Source: Verrucomicrobiia bacterium (GTDB taxonomy: Bacteria > Verrucomicrobiota > Verrucomicrobiia > Verrucomicrobiales > DEV007). From it: a DNA stretch of 56,706 nt. The notes below the pieces were generated by a model. It was given only the letters and a program-made list of their open reading frames with translations, was not told the origin of the DNA and made no database searches. The position numbers and the translations under genes were made by a program. Location of the stretch: positions 1 to 56,706 of the forward strand of contig JAUIGD010000004.1 of NCBI GenBank assembly GCA_030430255.1, written 5' to 3'. Shown in pieces: positions 8,524-18,236 of this stretch. Numbering within the stretch: the first letter of the stretch is position 1; the number at the start of each line of letters is the position of its first letter.

Positions 8524-9312
8524 TCACCGCCCCGCCAGGGCCGCCAGCCGGGCGGCGAACTCGCGGGCGAACCCGCCGAGGCTGACCTCGCGGGAGACGA
8601 GCGCGAGCATCGCGCCCAGCGCCAGCAGGTTCACCAGATAGATGACGACCAGCGAAAAGAACGTGCCGTTCTGCTGCAGGTCGGGTTGTCCACGGCGGAT
8701 CATCAATGCGGTGAAGGTGAAATGGAAGCACCAGGTGGCACCGACCGCCATGTAGAGCACCCACGACCAGCTGAATCCGACCTGATCCCAGAACAGCTCG
8801 CGCGGATGGTACTCGGCCAGGTCGACAAACAGCCCGATCACGCCGAAGCAGGCCAAGGCCACCAGCGAGTAGAACGGCACCAGGTAGGGTGACAGCGAGA
8901 TGAAGGTGTTGTTGCGGTTGCTGACGATGTGCCCACCCTCGGGCGCGACGTGGAACTCGCTGATGCGCCCACCGCAGAGGAGCACCGCGGCGGCGTGGGT
9001 CAGTTCGTGCCCGAGCACGTAGAGATAGAAGGGGCGCGGCAGGCCGAAGAAGGCGACCAGCCAGAGCGCGGCCCCGACCGCGAAAAACCACAGTGGCGCC
9101 GAGCTGAGGAACCCGCCGGCAGAACCGGAGGAAGCCTCGCCGAAAGCGCCGAGAAACGCGCCGGTGACCGCGTAGCAGGCGGGCAGCAAGGCGACGCCGA
9201 GCAGCGCTTTGAGCGCCAGCTTCAAGCGGCCGCCGACGGCGGTGTGCGGCGGGCGCCCACCGTCGCTCGCACGCCGCCGGGAGCCTTTCGCCGGGTTCCG
9301 TCTGGCCGCCAT
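8524..9312 (-). CDS. M50-like membrane metalloprotease
   Basis: A 262-residue protein with about six membrane helices. The second hydrophobic block carries HELTH followed by AAAVLLCGG, the zinc-binding HExxH within a membrane helix as in site-2-protease-like (M50) families. A short SNRNNTFISLSPYLVPFYSL segment follows. The classical second motif of RseP (NxxPxxxLDG) is not present, so it resembles the short M50 variants rather than RseP, and the substrate cannot be predicted. The N-terminus is basic and hydrophilic (about 28 residues). It lies 19 bases after efp and is probably in the same operon. Confidence 0.7.
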   Translation of the reverse strand: MAARRNPAKGSRRRASDGGRPPHTAVGGRLKLALKALLGVALLPACYAVTGAFLGAFGEASSGSAGGFLSSAPLWFFAVGAALWLVAFFGLPRPFYLYVLGHELTHAAAVLLCGGRISEFHVAPEGGHIVSNRNNTFISLSPYLVPFYSLVALACFGVIGLFVDLAEYHPRELFWDQVGFSWSWVLYMAVGATWCFHFTFTALMIRRGQPDLQQNGTFFSLVVIYLVNLLALGAMLALVSREVSLGGFAREFAARLAALAGR

Positions 9313-9331
9313 CGCACGTGCGGCGCGTCGC

Positions 9332-9892
9332 TCAGACGCGGCTGACGTACTTCTTCGTCCGGCTGTCGATCTTCAGCCGGTCGCCGGGCTTGATGAACAG
9401 GGGCACCTGAACCTCGAGGCCGGTCTCGAGCGTCGCCGCCTTGGTCGGGTTGTTGGCGGTGTCGCCCTTGATCCCCTCGGAGCTCTCGGTCACCTCCAAC
9501 TCGACCTGTGGCGGCAGCTCGATCGTCATCGGGCTGCCCTCGATGAACAACACCTCGACGGCGAGGTTCTCGATGAGGAGGTCGGTGACGTCGGCGACCA
9601 TGTCCTTGTCGAGCTCGATGGTCTCGTAGGTCTCCGGGTTCATGAATGCGTAGCTGTTGCCGTCGGTGTAGCTGTACTCCAGCTTCTGCCGGTCGGCGCT
9701 GACGGTGTCCACCTTGTCCGCCGAGGCGAAGCGGATGGTCTTGGTCTTGCCCGAGTTGAGCGAGCGGCAGTTGGCGAGGATGATGGCGTTGCCCTTGCCG
9801 GGCGTGCGGTGGTCGATGTCCAGGACGAGGAGCTTCTCGCCGTTGTATTGGAAACACTGACCTTTCTTGAGCTGGGTTGCGACGACTGCCAT
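9332..9892 (-). CDS. efp: Translation elongation factor P
   Basis: A 186-residue protein of standard EF-P length with the three-domain layout: an N-terminal KOW-like domain, a middle OB domain (YEFMNPETYETI-like) and a C-terminal OB domain ending KPGDRLKIDSRTKKYVSRV. EF-P binds the ribosome between the P and E sites and rescues stalling at polyproline. The tip loop reads TPGKGNA, with the lysine at position 33 where E. coli has the beta-lysylated Lys34. No modification enzyme (EpmA/EpmB, EarP, YmfI) is encoded in the window, so its modification state is open. It is downstream of a membrane protein and the sulfatase on the same strand with gaps of about 50 bases. Confidence 0.95.
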   Translation of the reverse strand: MAVVATQLKKGQCFQYNGEKLLVLDIDHRTPGKGNAIILANCRSLNSGKTKTIRFASADKVDTVSADRQKLEYSYTDGNSYAFMNPETYETIELDKDMVADVTDLLIENLAVEVLFIEGSPMTIELPPQVELEVTESSEGIKGDTANNPTKAATLETGLEVQVPLFIKPGDRLKIDSRTKKYVSRV

Positions 9893-9942
9893 GGATGGGG
9901 TTCGGTTGCTGGTTTACGGGCGGCGGGATAGTGGCGGTGAGC

Positions 9943-10680
9943 TCAAGGCGTGTCAAGCGGAGCGGGGGCGCCATCGCGGGATGCCGACCTCGCCTCGCGC
10001 ACGAGCAAGACCAGCAAGCCCACCAGGCAGGCCGAGCCGAGCAGCAGCCCGCCGCCCGTGCTCACCCTGTAGACCGCGGCCATGAACAGCGACTCGGGAG
10101 GCGGCTCGGCCCGCACGCCGCCCATGTGCATGGCGACCGAGCGGGCCATCCCCAGCAGGAATGCGGCGGCGGCGAACTCGAACGCCGCTGGGCAAAGCAC
10201 CGCGAGCAGCGATTTCAATAAGGGCTGGCGGGCCACGGCGGCACAGGCGCGGGAGAGGATCCACACCCGCCATACGGCGACGATGCAGAGCAGCGCGACA
10301 TTGATCTTCGCGGCGGCCAGCGGCGTGGCCGCCCAGCGCTCGACGGGGATCGCGTAGAGCCAGGCACAGGGGGCGGTCATCCACACCAGGCCGAGGAACG
10401 AGAGCAGGGCCGAGCCCGGGCGCCCGGGGAAGGCGCGCATGTACTTCAGGGCCGGGCCGACGCTGAACCCGAGCACGACGGAAGCGGTGAAGGTCGACGC
10501 GAGCAGCGGCCCCCAGAACCAGTCCCAGGCCAGCAGGCCGTCGGGGTTGTCCCAGTTGCGCGCCAGGCCGGCGGTCGCGACAAGCACCAGCCCCAGCAGC
10601 GGGGTGAACCGCCAACGGGCCAGCGCCTCGGCCGCCCGCGGCGAACCCGCCAGGTAGCGGAGCGGGATTAGAGGATCCAT
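9943..10680 (-). CDS. Unknown integral membrane protein
   Basis: A 245-residue protein with about five to six hydrophobic segments, starting with a helix near residue 27 and ending with GGGLLLGSACLVGLLVLLV. The ATG at 10680 begins MDPLIPLRYLAG; the frame is open further up but would overlap the sulfatase gene, so the inner start is preferred. No family is recognised. It sits 50 bases after the sulfatase stop and 50 before the efp start, so it is likely co-transcribed. No catalytic motif is seen. Confidence 0.7.
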   Translation of the reverse strand: MDPLIPLRYLAGSPRAAEALARWRFTPLLGLVLVATAGLARNWDNPDGLLAWDWFWGPLLASTFTASVVLGFSVGPALKYMRAFPGRPGSALLSFLGLVWMTAPCAWLYAIPVERWAATPLAAAKINVALLCIVAVWRVWILSRACAAVARQPLLKSLLAVLCPAAFEFAAAAFLLGMARSVAMHMGGVRAEPPPESLFMAAVYRVSTGGGLLLGSACLVGLLVLLVREARSASRDGAPAPLDTP

Positions 10681-10730
10681 CCGTTTGCTCGCGGGACTGC
10701 AGAGGGGGGCGGGCGCCCGATCGACCACCC

Positions 10731-12329
10731 CTACGGCGACTCCAGCTTCCCGACGAAGGGGGGGCGGTCGAAGATGCACTCCCCTCCCCCGGCGCGCGGG
10801 TCCGCCGTCCGCTCCAGTTCAGCCATCAGGCGCGCGCGCAGTCCGGCTTTGATCTCGGCGTAAGCGGGATCGTCGGCGAGGTTGTGCATCTGGTCCGGGT
10901 CCGCTCGGCGATCGTAGAGCTCTTCTCCGGGGCGCTTGCCGATCGCGATCTCGTAGAACTTCGCCCATTCGGGGTCGTTGCGGTGAGCCACGATCCACGC
11001 CTTGGTCGGGCTGGCGTCGATGTCGCCGGCGGTGGCGAAGGTGTTGTTCTCCAGCTTGTCCAGCGGCGGCGCCGAGTCGGGCGTGATGTGGTACGGGTCA
11101 CCCATCGGGTAGCGGTCGGGTTTGAAGTTGACGATGTACAGGTGCTCCGCCGTGCGGATCGCGCGTTGCGGATAGCCGACGCCCCCCGGCCGCACCTGCG
11201 CCACATGGCGCTCGCGCCCGGTCACCACCCACGAGCGCCCGGGGTCGACCAGGCCGGACTTCCCGGAGTCGATCACCGGCACCAAACTGCGCCCGGTCAT
11301 CACCTCGGGGACCGCGACGCCGCCGGCCTCAAGGAAGGTGGGCGCGAGGTCGGTGATGTTGACGAAGTCCTCCACCACCCGCCCCGGCTCCCCCTTGCCC
11401 GGCCAGCGCACGGCCAGCGGCACGGCGGTGCCGAAGTCGTAGAGGTTGCACTTTCCGTTCGGGAAACCCGGCGCACCGTGGTCGCCGCTGACGACCACGA
11501 CGGTGTTGTCGAGTTCGCCCGCGGCCTCGAGCGCCTCCAGCAGCACGCCCAGCCCGGCATCGAAGGCCTGCACCTCACCGAGGTAGTCGGCGAAGTCCTC
11601 GCGCACGGCGTGCACGTCGGGCAGGAAGGCCGGCATCTTGCCCTCCAGTTCGTCCGGGTCGATCCCCCACAGCGCCTTGCCCGAGCCCTTGATCCACTTG
11701 CGGTGGACGTTGGTGGGGCCGAACCAATAGCAAAACGGTGCCGACCCATCGCGGTCGGCGAGGAAGGCGTCGAAATTCCCCCCCACCTGCGCGAGCAGCT
11801 CCGCCTTCGCCTCGGCGATCGATCTCCCGCCCTTCACCAGTGCGGTGGCGCGCTGCGAGAAGCCGTTGAACCCCCCGCCCGCCTTCTCGTAGGCGAAGCG
11901 CCCGGCCCCGTAGGGGGCGTCGCGCGGCGTGCCGGGCGTCCACACCTTGTAGGTCTCGCCGATGTGGTAGCCAGCATCGTTCAGGAGCAAAGGGTAGCTG
12001 GGGATCGCGTCGTCCCAGACCGCCCCCTGCAGGATCGCGCCCCTGCCCGTGCGCCAGAAATACTGGCCCGAGAGCAACGAGCTGCGGCAGGGTGTGCAGG
12101 AGGGCGCCGTGACATGGCAGTTCAAGAACAGCACCCCCTCGCGCGCCACGCGGTCGAAGTTCGGCGTCTTCACCGCATCGTTGACCGAGCCCGGCCCCTC
12201 GGCCACGGCGTAGGCGGAGGCGTAGCGCCCCCAGTCGTCGGCGAACGCGAACAGGATGTTCGGCCGATCGGCGGCAAAACTGAAACCGCTGGCGAGCAGC
12301 AGGGCGGAGAGCACAGAGACCGATTTCAT
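10731..12329 (-). CDS. Secreted sulfatase (heparan N-sulfatase-like)
   Basis: A 532-residue S1-family sulfatase with a signal peptide (residues 1-19, cleavage after SFA). The metal-binding pair D31-D32 is in FAFADDWGR. The formylglycine site is C78-T-P-C-R82 followed by SSLLSGQ, the cysteine-type motif C-x-P-x-R that needs a formylglycine-generating enzyme, not encoded here. A second metal site ([22 protein letters not shown]) is in the C-terminal half. The overall order resembles SGSH-type sulfatases that act on sulfated sugars. Sulfatases are abundant in marine PVC bacteria that degrade sulfated polysaccharides. The substrate is not determinable from sequence. It is first in a likely minus-strand operon with the membrane protein and efp. 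Confidence 0.9.
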   Translation of the reverse strand: MKSVSVLSALLLASGFSFAADRPNILFAFADDWGRYASAYAVAEGPGSVNDAVKTPNFDRVAREGVLFLNCHVTAPSCTPCRSSLLSGQYFWRTGRGAILQGAVWDDAIPSYPLLLNDAGYHIGETYKVWTPGTPRDAPYGAGRFAYEKAGGGFNGFSQRATALVKGGRSIAEAKAELLAQVGGNFDAFLADRDGSAPFCYWFGPTNVHRKWIKGSGKALWGIDPDELEGKMPAFLPDVHAVREDFADYLGEVQAFDAGLGVLLEALEAAGELDNTVVVVSGDHGAPGFPNGKCNLYDFGTAVPLAVRWPGKGEPGRVVEDFVNITDLAPTFLEAGGVAVPEVMTGRSLVPVIDSGKSGLVDPGRSWVVTGRERHVAQVRPGGVGYPQRAIRTAEHLYIVNFKPDRYPMGDPYHITPDSAPPLDKLENNTFATAGDIDASPTKAWIVAHRNDPEWAKFYEIAIGKRPGEELYDRRADPDQMHNLADDPAYAEIKAGLRARLMAELERTADPRAGGGECIFDRPPFVGKLESP

Positions 12330-12641
12330 GCCCCGAGACTACCCGGTTCGCGACCGCAGCTCAAGGGTCGCGCACCCCACCGAACCCCAAGTCCTAGCCC
12401 GGATCGATCACCACATCCGCAGGCGAGGCGCCGCCAGTCGTTGAGGCTGAGTAGGCGGCGGCAGGGATCGGCGAAGCGGCTGGGTAGACACCCTGCCCGA
12501 GCTGGTCACCACGCCAACACCCTCAGCGTCAACGAGGGCGAGCCACAGCCCGGAGCTTGGTGATCGATTCGGGCTAGGCGCCGCTCCGGCGACGCCGCCC
12601 TTGCGCTGCCGCCCCGGCTGCCTCAGGATCCCCCCAATCCG
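12330..12641. other. Divergent promoter region occupied by a repeat element
   Basis: A gap of 312 bases between the divergent sulfatase gene and the prenyltransferase-fold gene. More than half is the type A element at 12395-12576. The remaining flanks of about 65 bases on each side must hold both promoters; I see no convincing consensus promoter in them. Confidence 0.6.
12395..12576 (-). repeat. Type A intergenic element, complete copy in reverse orientation
   Basis: 182 bases bounded by TAGCCCGGATCGATCACCA and its inverted partner TGGTGATCGATTCGGGCTA, 19-base terminal inverted repeats with one mismatch. The outer flanking bases CC and GG extend the pairing by two. The interior, reversed, aligns with the copies at 35529 and 45094 along the whole length. 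No coding sequence. This is the best-preserved copy for defining the ends. Confidence 0.85.
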
Positions 12642-13691
12642 ATGCGCCAGCTACCCGCCTTCGCCCTCGCCGCCACCTTCGCCCTCTCACCGCCCGCGCT
12701 CCCCCGCGCGGACGGCGACTCCAGCCGCTCCGACGACCCGGTCAAAGTGACGCCGGAGGGCGAGAAGGCGATCCGCGGCGCCCTCGCCTACCTCGCGGCG
12801 AAGCAGTCTCCCTCTGGCGCCTGGGCCGGTGAGACCGGCGAGGAACAGCGCTATCCAGTCGCCATGACCGCCTGCGCCCTGATGGCCTTCGCCGCCTCCG
12901 GCCACCTGCCCGGCGAAGGCGAGTATGGCAAAAATGTCGCCGCCGGCGTCCGCTACCTCCTCTCCGAGGTGGACGCCAACGGCCTGATCGGCGAGTCGAA
13001 CTCCGGCCAGTACATGTACTTCCACGGGCTCGCCACCATCGCCCTCGCCGAGATCCACGGCCAGACCTCCGACGGGACGCTGCGCACGAAGTTGGAGAAG
13101 ATGGTCAAAGTCATCACCAGCGCCCAGAACCCGGAGGGCGGCTGGCGCTACCGCCCCATTTCCCAGGACGCCGACATCTCGGTCACCGTGCTCTCCGTCG
13201 TCGCCCTGCGCGCCGCCAAGAACGGCGGCCTCGCCGTGCCACAGAAGACGATCGACGACGCGGTCGCCTACGTCCGCCGATGCTACAACGAGCGCGACGG
13301 CGGCTTCGGCTACCAACCCGGGCAGGGCTCCGGCTTCGCCCGCACCGCCGCCGCCATCTACTCGCTCCAAGTCTGCGGCGAGTACGACGACCCGAAGGTC
13401 GCCACCGGCTCCCGCTACCTGAACGACCACTTCAAGCCCGGCGACCGCTGGTTCACCTACGGCAACTTCTACGCCGCCCCCGCCCAGTACATGATCGGCG
13501 GCCAGACCTGGGCCGACTGGTACGGCAAAGTGGCGCCGGCCCTGCTCGAGAAGAGCCAGGCCGACGCCGCCGGCAACACCTACTGGGAACGCGACCTCGA
13601 CGGCTCCAGCCCGGGCCCGGTCTACTCGACGGCCGTCTACGCGATGATCCTCGCGATGCCCTACCACTACCTGCCGCTGTATCAGCGTTAG
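12642..13691 (+). CDS. Secreted prenyltransferase/squalene-cyclase-fold repeat protein
   Basis: A 349-residue protein with a signal peptide (about residues 1-22). It then shows repeats of the alpha-alpha toroid type found in squalene-hopene cyclases and prenyltransferase beta subunits: LAAKQSPSGAWAGE, SAQNPEGGWRYRP and RDGGFGYQPG each carry the QxxxGxW/GGF-like motif. The DxDD acid motif of a real cyclase is absent, and the protein is half the length of a cyclase. It is therefore probably a non-cyclase relative, a class common in Planctomycetes and Verrucomicrobia, with unknown role outside the cytoplasm. It precedes the helicase gene by 54 bases. Confidence 0.75.
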   Translation: MRQLPAFALAATFALSPPALPRADGDSSRSDDPVKVTPEGEKAIRGALAYLAAKQSPSGAWAGETGEEQRYPVAMTACALMAFAASGHLPGEGEYGKNVAAGVRYLLSEVDANGLIGESNSGQYMYFHGLATIALAEIHGQTSDGTLRTKLEKMVKVITSAQNPEGGWRYRPISQDADISVTVLSVVALRAAKNGGLAVPQKTIDDAVAYVRRCYNERDGGFGYQPGQGSGFARTAAAIYSLQVCGEYDDPKVATGSRYLNDHFKPGDRWFTYGNFYAAPAQYMIGGQTWADWYGKVAPALLEKSQADAAGNTYWERDLDGSSPGPVYSTAVYAMILAMPYHYLPLYQR

Positions 13692-13745
13692 GCTAAGTCC
13701 GGCGCCGGCGGCCCGCGCCGCCCCCCGATCCTCCGCAGCCGCCGC

Positions 13746-16532
13746 ATGGCCCACCACCGCAAGCCCGGACCCCCAGCGAAGACGGATGGGGGAACCTCCA
13801 CCGAGGCGGAGATCGCCGCGTTGAAGGAGCAACTCCCCGCCGAGGGAGACTGGCGGACGACCGACGCGCAGGAGATCGCGCGGCGCCGCTTGCGCGCCCT
13901 GCAGAACCCACCGGCGATCCGCAACCTCGAACCCGCCCGCCGCATCCACTCCGACTTCGAGGTGACCTCGCCGGAGACCGGACGCACCTACCGGGTGGAG
14001 CTGCTCGACCTGAAGGAGGGGCTGTTCTATTCGACCTCACCCGACTTCGCGACCGCCGCGCTGGGCACTTGCAAACACACCGAGAGCGTCCTCTACCACC
14101 TGCGCGAACGGTTCCCGAAACTCTACCGGGCGGCCGCCACTTTCGGCGCCGACCGGCCGGCCTTGATCGTGCGCGACGGCGACCTGTTCCTGCTCGGCAC
14201 CGACCGGATCGCGCTGCCTCGCAAACTGCGGCTCTGCGTGGAGGCCGGCGGCGCCCGCAAGGAGAGCTGCCCCTGCGAGAGATTGGTCGAGGTGGCCGGA
14301 TCCTTCCGCGACGAGGGGGTCCGGATCTCTGCGCAGGTGCCGATCTGGATGGAGGAGCGCCGGAGGGAAGCGGAGCGCGGCTGGCTGCGGCGCGAATACG
14401 AACAGAAAGTCCACTCGGGGGAATTTCCCCAGCACGAGACCACGTTGCCGCTGTTCCCCTACCAGCGCGCCGGGATGCTGCACCTCGCGTTCAAGGAACG
14501 CGCCATGGTGGCGGACGAGATGGGGCTCGGGAAAACCGTGCAAGGCATCGCCGCGGCGGCCCTGCTCCACCGCATGGGCAAGGCATCGCGCTGCCTGATC
14601 GTCTGCCCGGCTTCCCTGAAGGCCGAGTGGCAGGAACAGATCGCCAAGTTCACGCCGCTCGGATGCGAGGTCGTCTACGGACCGCGCTCGGCGCGGGTGC
14701 GCGCCTACGGGGGACCGTCCGCCTTCTTCACCATCGTCAACTACGAGCAGGTGCGCTCCGACTCGCTCGACATCAACGCCGGCCTGCGCCCCGACATCGT
14801 GATCCTCGACGAGGCGCAGCGCATCAAGAACTGGGCCTCGCAGACCGCGCGGGCGATCAAGCGCCTCGACAGCCGCTACGCCTTCGTGCTCACCGGCACA
14901 CCGATCGAGAACCGCATCGACGAACTCTACTCGATCGTCGAGTTCCTCGACCCGTCGATCTTCGGCGCCCTGTTCCGCTTCAACCGCGAATACTACCAGC
15001 TCGACGAGCGCGGGCGGCCGGAGGGCTACCGCAACCTCGACCAGCTGCGGGCCAAGGTGGCCCCGGTCCTGCTGCGCCGCCGCAAGGCGGAGGTGGAGAC
15101 CGAACTGCCCGACCGCAGCGACGAGAACCGCTTCGTCGAACTGACCGAGGGGCAGAAGGCCGACTACGCCTCCTGCCAGGACGCCGTGCGCGTCCTGATC
15201 CACAAGGCGCGCAAGCGGCCGCTGCGCCGCGAGGAGCACCAGCGCTTGATGGGGCATCTGGGCATGATGCGGATGCTCTGCGACTCCCAGTTCATCCTCG
15301 ACAGAGAGACCCGCATCTCGCCGAAGCTCGACGAGCTGAAAGCCGTCTTCGAGACCGCCCTCGCCGACGCCGACACCAAGGTCATCGTGTTCTCCGAATG
15401 GGTCGGGATGCTGGAGCTGATCCGCGACCACCTCGAGCGCAGGAAGGTCGGCTACGCCTGGCACACCGGCAGCGTGCCGCAGAAGAAACGCCGCGCGGAG
15501 ATCACCGCCTTCAAGGAGGACCCGGGCTGCCGCGTCTTCCTCTGCACCGAATCCGGCGGCGCCGGCCTCAACCTGCAGAACGCCTCGCTGGTCGTGAACG
15601 TCGACCTGCCGTGGAACCCGGCGAAGCTCGAACAACGCATCGCCCGCGCCTGGCGCAAAGGCCAACGGCGGCCGGTCCAGGTGATCAACCTCATCGCCCA
15701 GGGCACCATCGAGCACGGCATGTTGGAGACGCTCGCCCACAAACAGGGCCTCGCCGATGGCGTGCTGGACGGCCTCGGGGAGCTCGACGCCATCCCGCTG
15801 AAGCGCGGCGGCCAGTCGTTCCTCAGCCGCCTCGAGCAAACTTTGGAGATCGGCCGCAGCTTCGCCAAGAAGACCGAGCAGCGACGCGCCGCGGCCGCCG
15901 ACCCCGCGGCGGCGCTGGGGCGCGGGCTCAAGCGCGCGCTGGGTGACAACCTGCGCCGCTGCGAGGAGCACTTCCCCCCGGGCGCCGCCGGCGGCAAGCT
16001 CTACCTCGTGGTGGACGACCTCAACCCCTCGACCCACCGCGCCCTGCGCGAGCAGCTGGCCAAAACCCACCCCGACCTGGCGGGCGACGCCGCGTGGGTC
16101 GAAGAGAATGTCATTTTGTTAGATACAGTGAGCCACGGCGCGTTGGAACAGATGCGGCGGGCCGGCCTGGTGCGGACCGCGGTGCGGGCGAAACGCGACC
16201 TGCTGGCGCCCGGCGCGGCAGCGGACGGCCCGCGCTTGAGCGAGGAGCAGGCGGCCCGGCTCGCGGCGCTGCGCGCCGAGAAGGCGCAGCGGATGGAGGC
16301 GGCCGGGTTGCTGATCGCCGGCGGGCTGCACGGCTTCGCCGCCGAACACCTCAGCGCCGCCCTGCTCGCGGAAGCCGGGGCGGCGGCGGTCGAGTCGCTC
16401 GCGGAGCACATCCCGGAGTCGCTCGCAGAAATCGACAAAGCCTCGCTCCCCGAAGGCTTGCGCCGCTTCACCGCCGGCGCGGAGGGCAACGACGCGATCG
16501 AGGCGCTGCATGCCGCTCTGGCGGGCAGATGA
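13746..16532 (+). CDS. SNF2-family DEAD/DEAH helicase
   Basis: A 928-residue Swi2/Snf2 ATPase. Residues ~1-230 form an N-terminal domain with a GTCKH...YH pattern around residue 105, as in related bacterial helicases with SWIM-like modules. The ATPase core has DEMGLGKT (K263), DEAQ (D355-Q358), the TGTPIENR motif, then the second RecA lobe with VIFSEW, CTESGGAGLNLQ and QRIARAWRKGQ (the arginine-finger motif). The last ~230 residues are an Ala/Arg-rich helical tail with no known domain. Bacterial SNF2 proteins such as HepA/RapA remodel protein-DNA or RNA polymerase complexes; the exact partner is unknown here. The neighbours give no hint. Confidence 0.88.
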   Translation: MAHHRKPGPPAKTDGGTSTEAEIAALKEQLPAEGDWRTTDAQEIARRRLRALQNPPAIRNLEPARRIHSDFEVTSPETGRTYRVELLDLKEGLFYSTSPDFATAALGTCKHTESVLYHLRERFPKLYRAAATFGADRPALIVRDGDLFLLGTDRIALPRKLRLCVEAGGARKESCPCERLVEVAGSFRDEGVRISAQVPIWMEERRREAERGWLRREYEQKVHSGEFPQHETTLPLFPYQRAGMLHLAFKERAMVADEMGLGKTVQGIAAAALLHRMGKASRCLIVCPASLKAEWQEQIAKFTPLGCEVVYGPRSARVRAYGGPSAFFTIVNYEQVRSDSLDINAGLRPDIVILDEAQRIKNWASQTARAIKRLDSRYAFVLTGTPIENRIDELYSIVEFLDPSIFGALFRFNREYYQLDERGRPEGYRNLDQLRAKVAPVLLRRRKAEVETELPDRSDENRFVELTEGQKADYASCQDAVRVLIHKARKRPLRREEHQRLMGHLGMMRMLCDSQFILDRETRISPKLDELKAVFETALADADTKVIVFSEWVGMLELIRDHLERRKVGYAWHTGSVPQKKRRAEITAFKEDPGCRVFLCTESGGAGLNLQNASLVVNVDLPWNPAKLEQRIARAWRKGQRRPVQVINLIAQGTIEHGMLETLAHKQGLADGVLDGLGELDAIPLKRGGQSFLSRLEQTLEIGRSFAKKTEQRRAAAADPAAALGRGLKRALGDNLRRCEEHFPPGAAGGKLYLVVDDLNPSTHRALREQLAKTHPDLAGDAAWVEENVILLDTVSHGALEQMRRAGLVRTAVRAKRDLLAPGAAADGPRLSEEQAARLAALRAEKAQRMEAAGLLIAGGLHGFAAEHLSAALLAEAGAAAVESLAEHIPESLAEIDKASLPEGLRRFTAGAEGNDAIEALHAALAGR

Positions 16533-16653
16533 GGCCCACCGCCGCTGAGCGAAGCGACCTGCTCCACGCGGTGATCTTTACATCGATATCATCGATCATT
16601 TGATTCAAAGAATCGATTTTGATCGGCGCTACTCAATCGCTACTCTTGCCGCT
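16533..16653. promoter_or_regulatory. AT-rich intergenic stretch with palindromes before a small gene
   Basis: It is far richer in A and T than its surroundings. It contains ATCGATATCATCGAT around 16582-16596 and the inverted repeat GATTC-AAA-GAATC at 16602-16614, then a direct repeat of GCTACTC just before the ATG at 16654. This looks like a promoter with an operator. I cannot place -35 and -10 boxes with confidence. Confidence 0.4.
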
Positions 16654-17040
16654 ATGAAGAAACTCGCTTTGCTGATCGCTGTCCCCGCCGCCTTGGTCGC
16701 CGCCCTCGTGACCTCGTCCGCGAAGCGCACCTACCACGGAGATTACCTGACGATCCACGAGGTCACCGCCCGGGAGGACGGCACGATCCAAATCGCCTTC
16801 TCCACCCTCATCGAAACCATGTGGTTCTGCCCCGGCGCTGACGCGGTGGAGACCCCCGACGGGATCGTGATCCGCTTCTTGAGGGTCGGCTTCAAAGAGA
16901 GGCCTGAGGTCGATTACCCCGCTACCGCCGCCGAGATCGACGGCAGGATCGCGCAGACCATCACGCTGCCAGCGGGAACGCGAGCGGTGTTCTACCAGAA
17001 CGGAGACGAACGGCAAGAACTGCTCCCCGCGAAGGAATAA
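16654..17040 (+). CDS. Small anchored or secreted unknown protein
   Basis: 128 residues starting MKKLALLIAVPAALVAALV, a typical signal sequence or anchor. The frame is open 54 bases further upstream, but the extra residues are hydrophilic and come from the palindromic AT-rich region, so the inner ATG is preferred. The exported part is a compact domain with WFCPG near residue 57 and a predicted beta-rich pattern. No family is recognised. Confidence 0.65.
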   Translation: MKKLALLIAVPAALVAALVTSSAKRTYHGDYLTIHEVTAREDGTIQIAFSTLIETMWFCPGADAVETPDGIVIRFLRVGFKERPEVDYPATAAEIDGRIAQTITLPAGTRAVFYQNGDERQELLPAKE

Positions 17041-17165
17041 TCCAGATCCGCCGGGCGCGCGGGCGGGATCCGGCGCGGTAGGTCGCACGGCTCCGGATCG
17101 GAGAGGGCTGGTCGTTCACGCCCTTGCTTGAACAACCACAGCCGCGAGGTTACCAACTTCTTCGC

Positions 17166-18236
17166 TCAAGGGAACGGCGGCAGTTCCGCCTCCAGCTTGT
17201 CGACGAAGGTCAAATCGAGACCCCGTTCGGCCCAGTATGCCTTGAGGCCACGCTCGATCGACGCCGGTTCACGACCGTCCCACAGAGCGGAGGTGTCCGG
17301 CAGCACTTGCCGGTAGCGACCCGGAGGCCCAGGACCGGGCACCCGCTCGAACTCCGGCTCGGCGGCGAGGTATTCCGCCAGCTCCGTGCGGCCGCGGCGC
17401 GCGAGCTCGAGCTGGTAGTGCGTCAGCAACAACCCGGCGGCGTACTTCGCATACGAGGTCTCCGGGTTCATCCGGTTGTCAGCCGCCCAAGCCGTGTGGC
17501 CGAAATTCAATACCGCCGCCACCCGCGGCATCGTCGCGGCACGCCCCCGCGGCCCGAGCCAACACGCTTGAAATTGCGCCGCGATGGAGCGCGGGTCGTC
17601 GTCGAATCGGTAGCGGCCCGGGGCGAACTGACAGGCGGAGAAATACTCGGCGAGCCCCTCGCTCAACCATAACGGCAGCGAGCCGACACGCTCGCCCATC
17701 GCCTGGTGGACGAGTTCGTGGACGAGCAGCCGGTAGCGCTGCCTCGGCTCCAGGTTTGACCGCGGGCCGCGCGCTTCGAGCAGCCGCTCCATGCTGACGA
17801 GCACCCGGCCGTCGCGCGCGCTGTAGTAGCCGATCGATCCCTCCGGGCCACCCCCGGCCCGATATTGTGCATGCGTGCCATAGAGGTGCACGAGATGCAT
17901 CGACCTCCAACCCGCAGGCAGCCCGCGGCCGCGCCCCCGCGGGGGCCGATGCCCTTCCACCGGCGTCAACTGGACCGGAAACCGCTCCAGCACCGCCGTC
18001 ACCCCCTCGGCCGTCGTGGCGATCCCGGCCAAGCGCCCGTGGCCGAGCGGCTCGGCGGACAGAAACACGTAGTGCTCGGTCTGGTAGGCATGCCCCTCAG
18101 CCCACAGGGCCTCCTTCCACTCCGCCGCAGGTTGGTCGAACTGGGTAGGCCAGACCGGCGCGGGCGCCGCCATCGCGCAATCGATGCAAAACGCGGCGAC
18201 GACGGCGTTGACGGCGGCACTGGGAGAGAACGTCAC
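17166..18236 (-). CDS. Exported HExxH peptidase-like protein (DUF1570/gluzincin type)
   Basis: About 356 residues. The motif LVHELVHQAMGERVGSLPLW is followed by LSEGLAEYF, that is HExxH plus a downstream glutamate in a GLAEYF context, as in gluzincin (peptidase MA-like/DUF1570) proteins. I placed the start at the GTG at 18236 because it gives a signal peptide (TFSPSAAVNAVVAAFCIDCA) cut before APAPVW; an ATG at 18173 would remove that peptide, and the frame further up is unlike protein. The start is uncertain. Substrate unknown. Confidence 0.65.
   Translation of the reverse strand: MTFSPSAAVNAVVAAFCIDCAMAAPAPVWPTQFDQPAAEWKEALWAEGHAYQTEHYVFLSAEPLGHGRLAGIATTAEGVTAVLERFPVQLTPVEGHRPPRGRGRGLPAGWRSMHLVHLYGTHAQYRAGGGPEGSIGYYSARDGRVLVSMERLLEARGPRSNLEPRQRYRLLVHELVHQAMGERVGSLPLWLSEGLAEYFSACQFAPGRYRFDDDPRSIAAQFQACWLGPRGRAATMPRVAAVLNFGHTAWAADNRMNPETSYAKYAAGLLLTHYQLELARRGRTELAEYLAAEPEFERVPGPGPPGRYRQVLPDTSALWDGREPASIERGLKAYWAERGLDLTFVDKLEAELPPFP

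Noticed and set aside
14037-16070. A 677-residue minus-strand frame opposite the SNF2 helicase
   Set aside because: Antisense shadow of an obvious helicase with intact motifs.
16119-16603. Alternative frames at the 3' end of the SNF2 gene
   Set aside because: Codon pattern favours the helicase frame to the stop at 16532.
17043-17073. Possible terminator after the small anchored protein gene
   Set aside because: GATCC-GCC and GGC-GGGATC pair only with a bulge, and no T-run follows; too weak to call.
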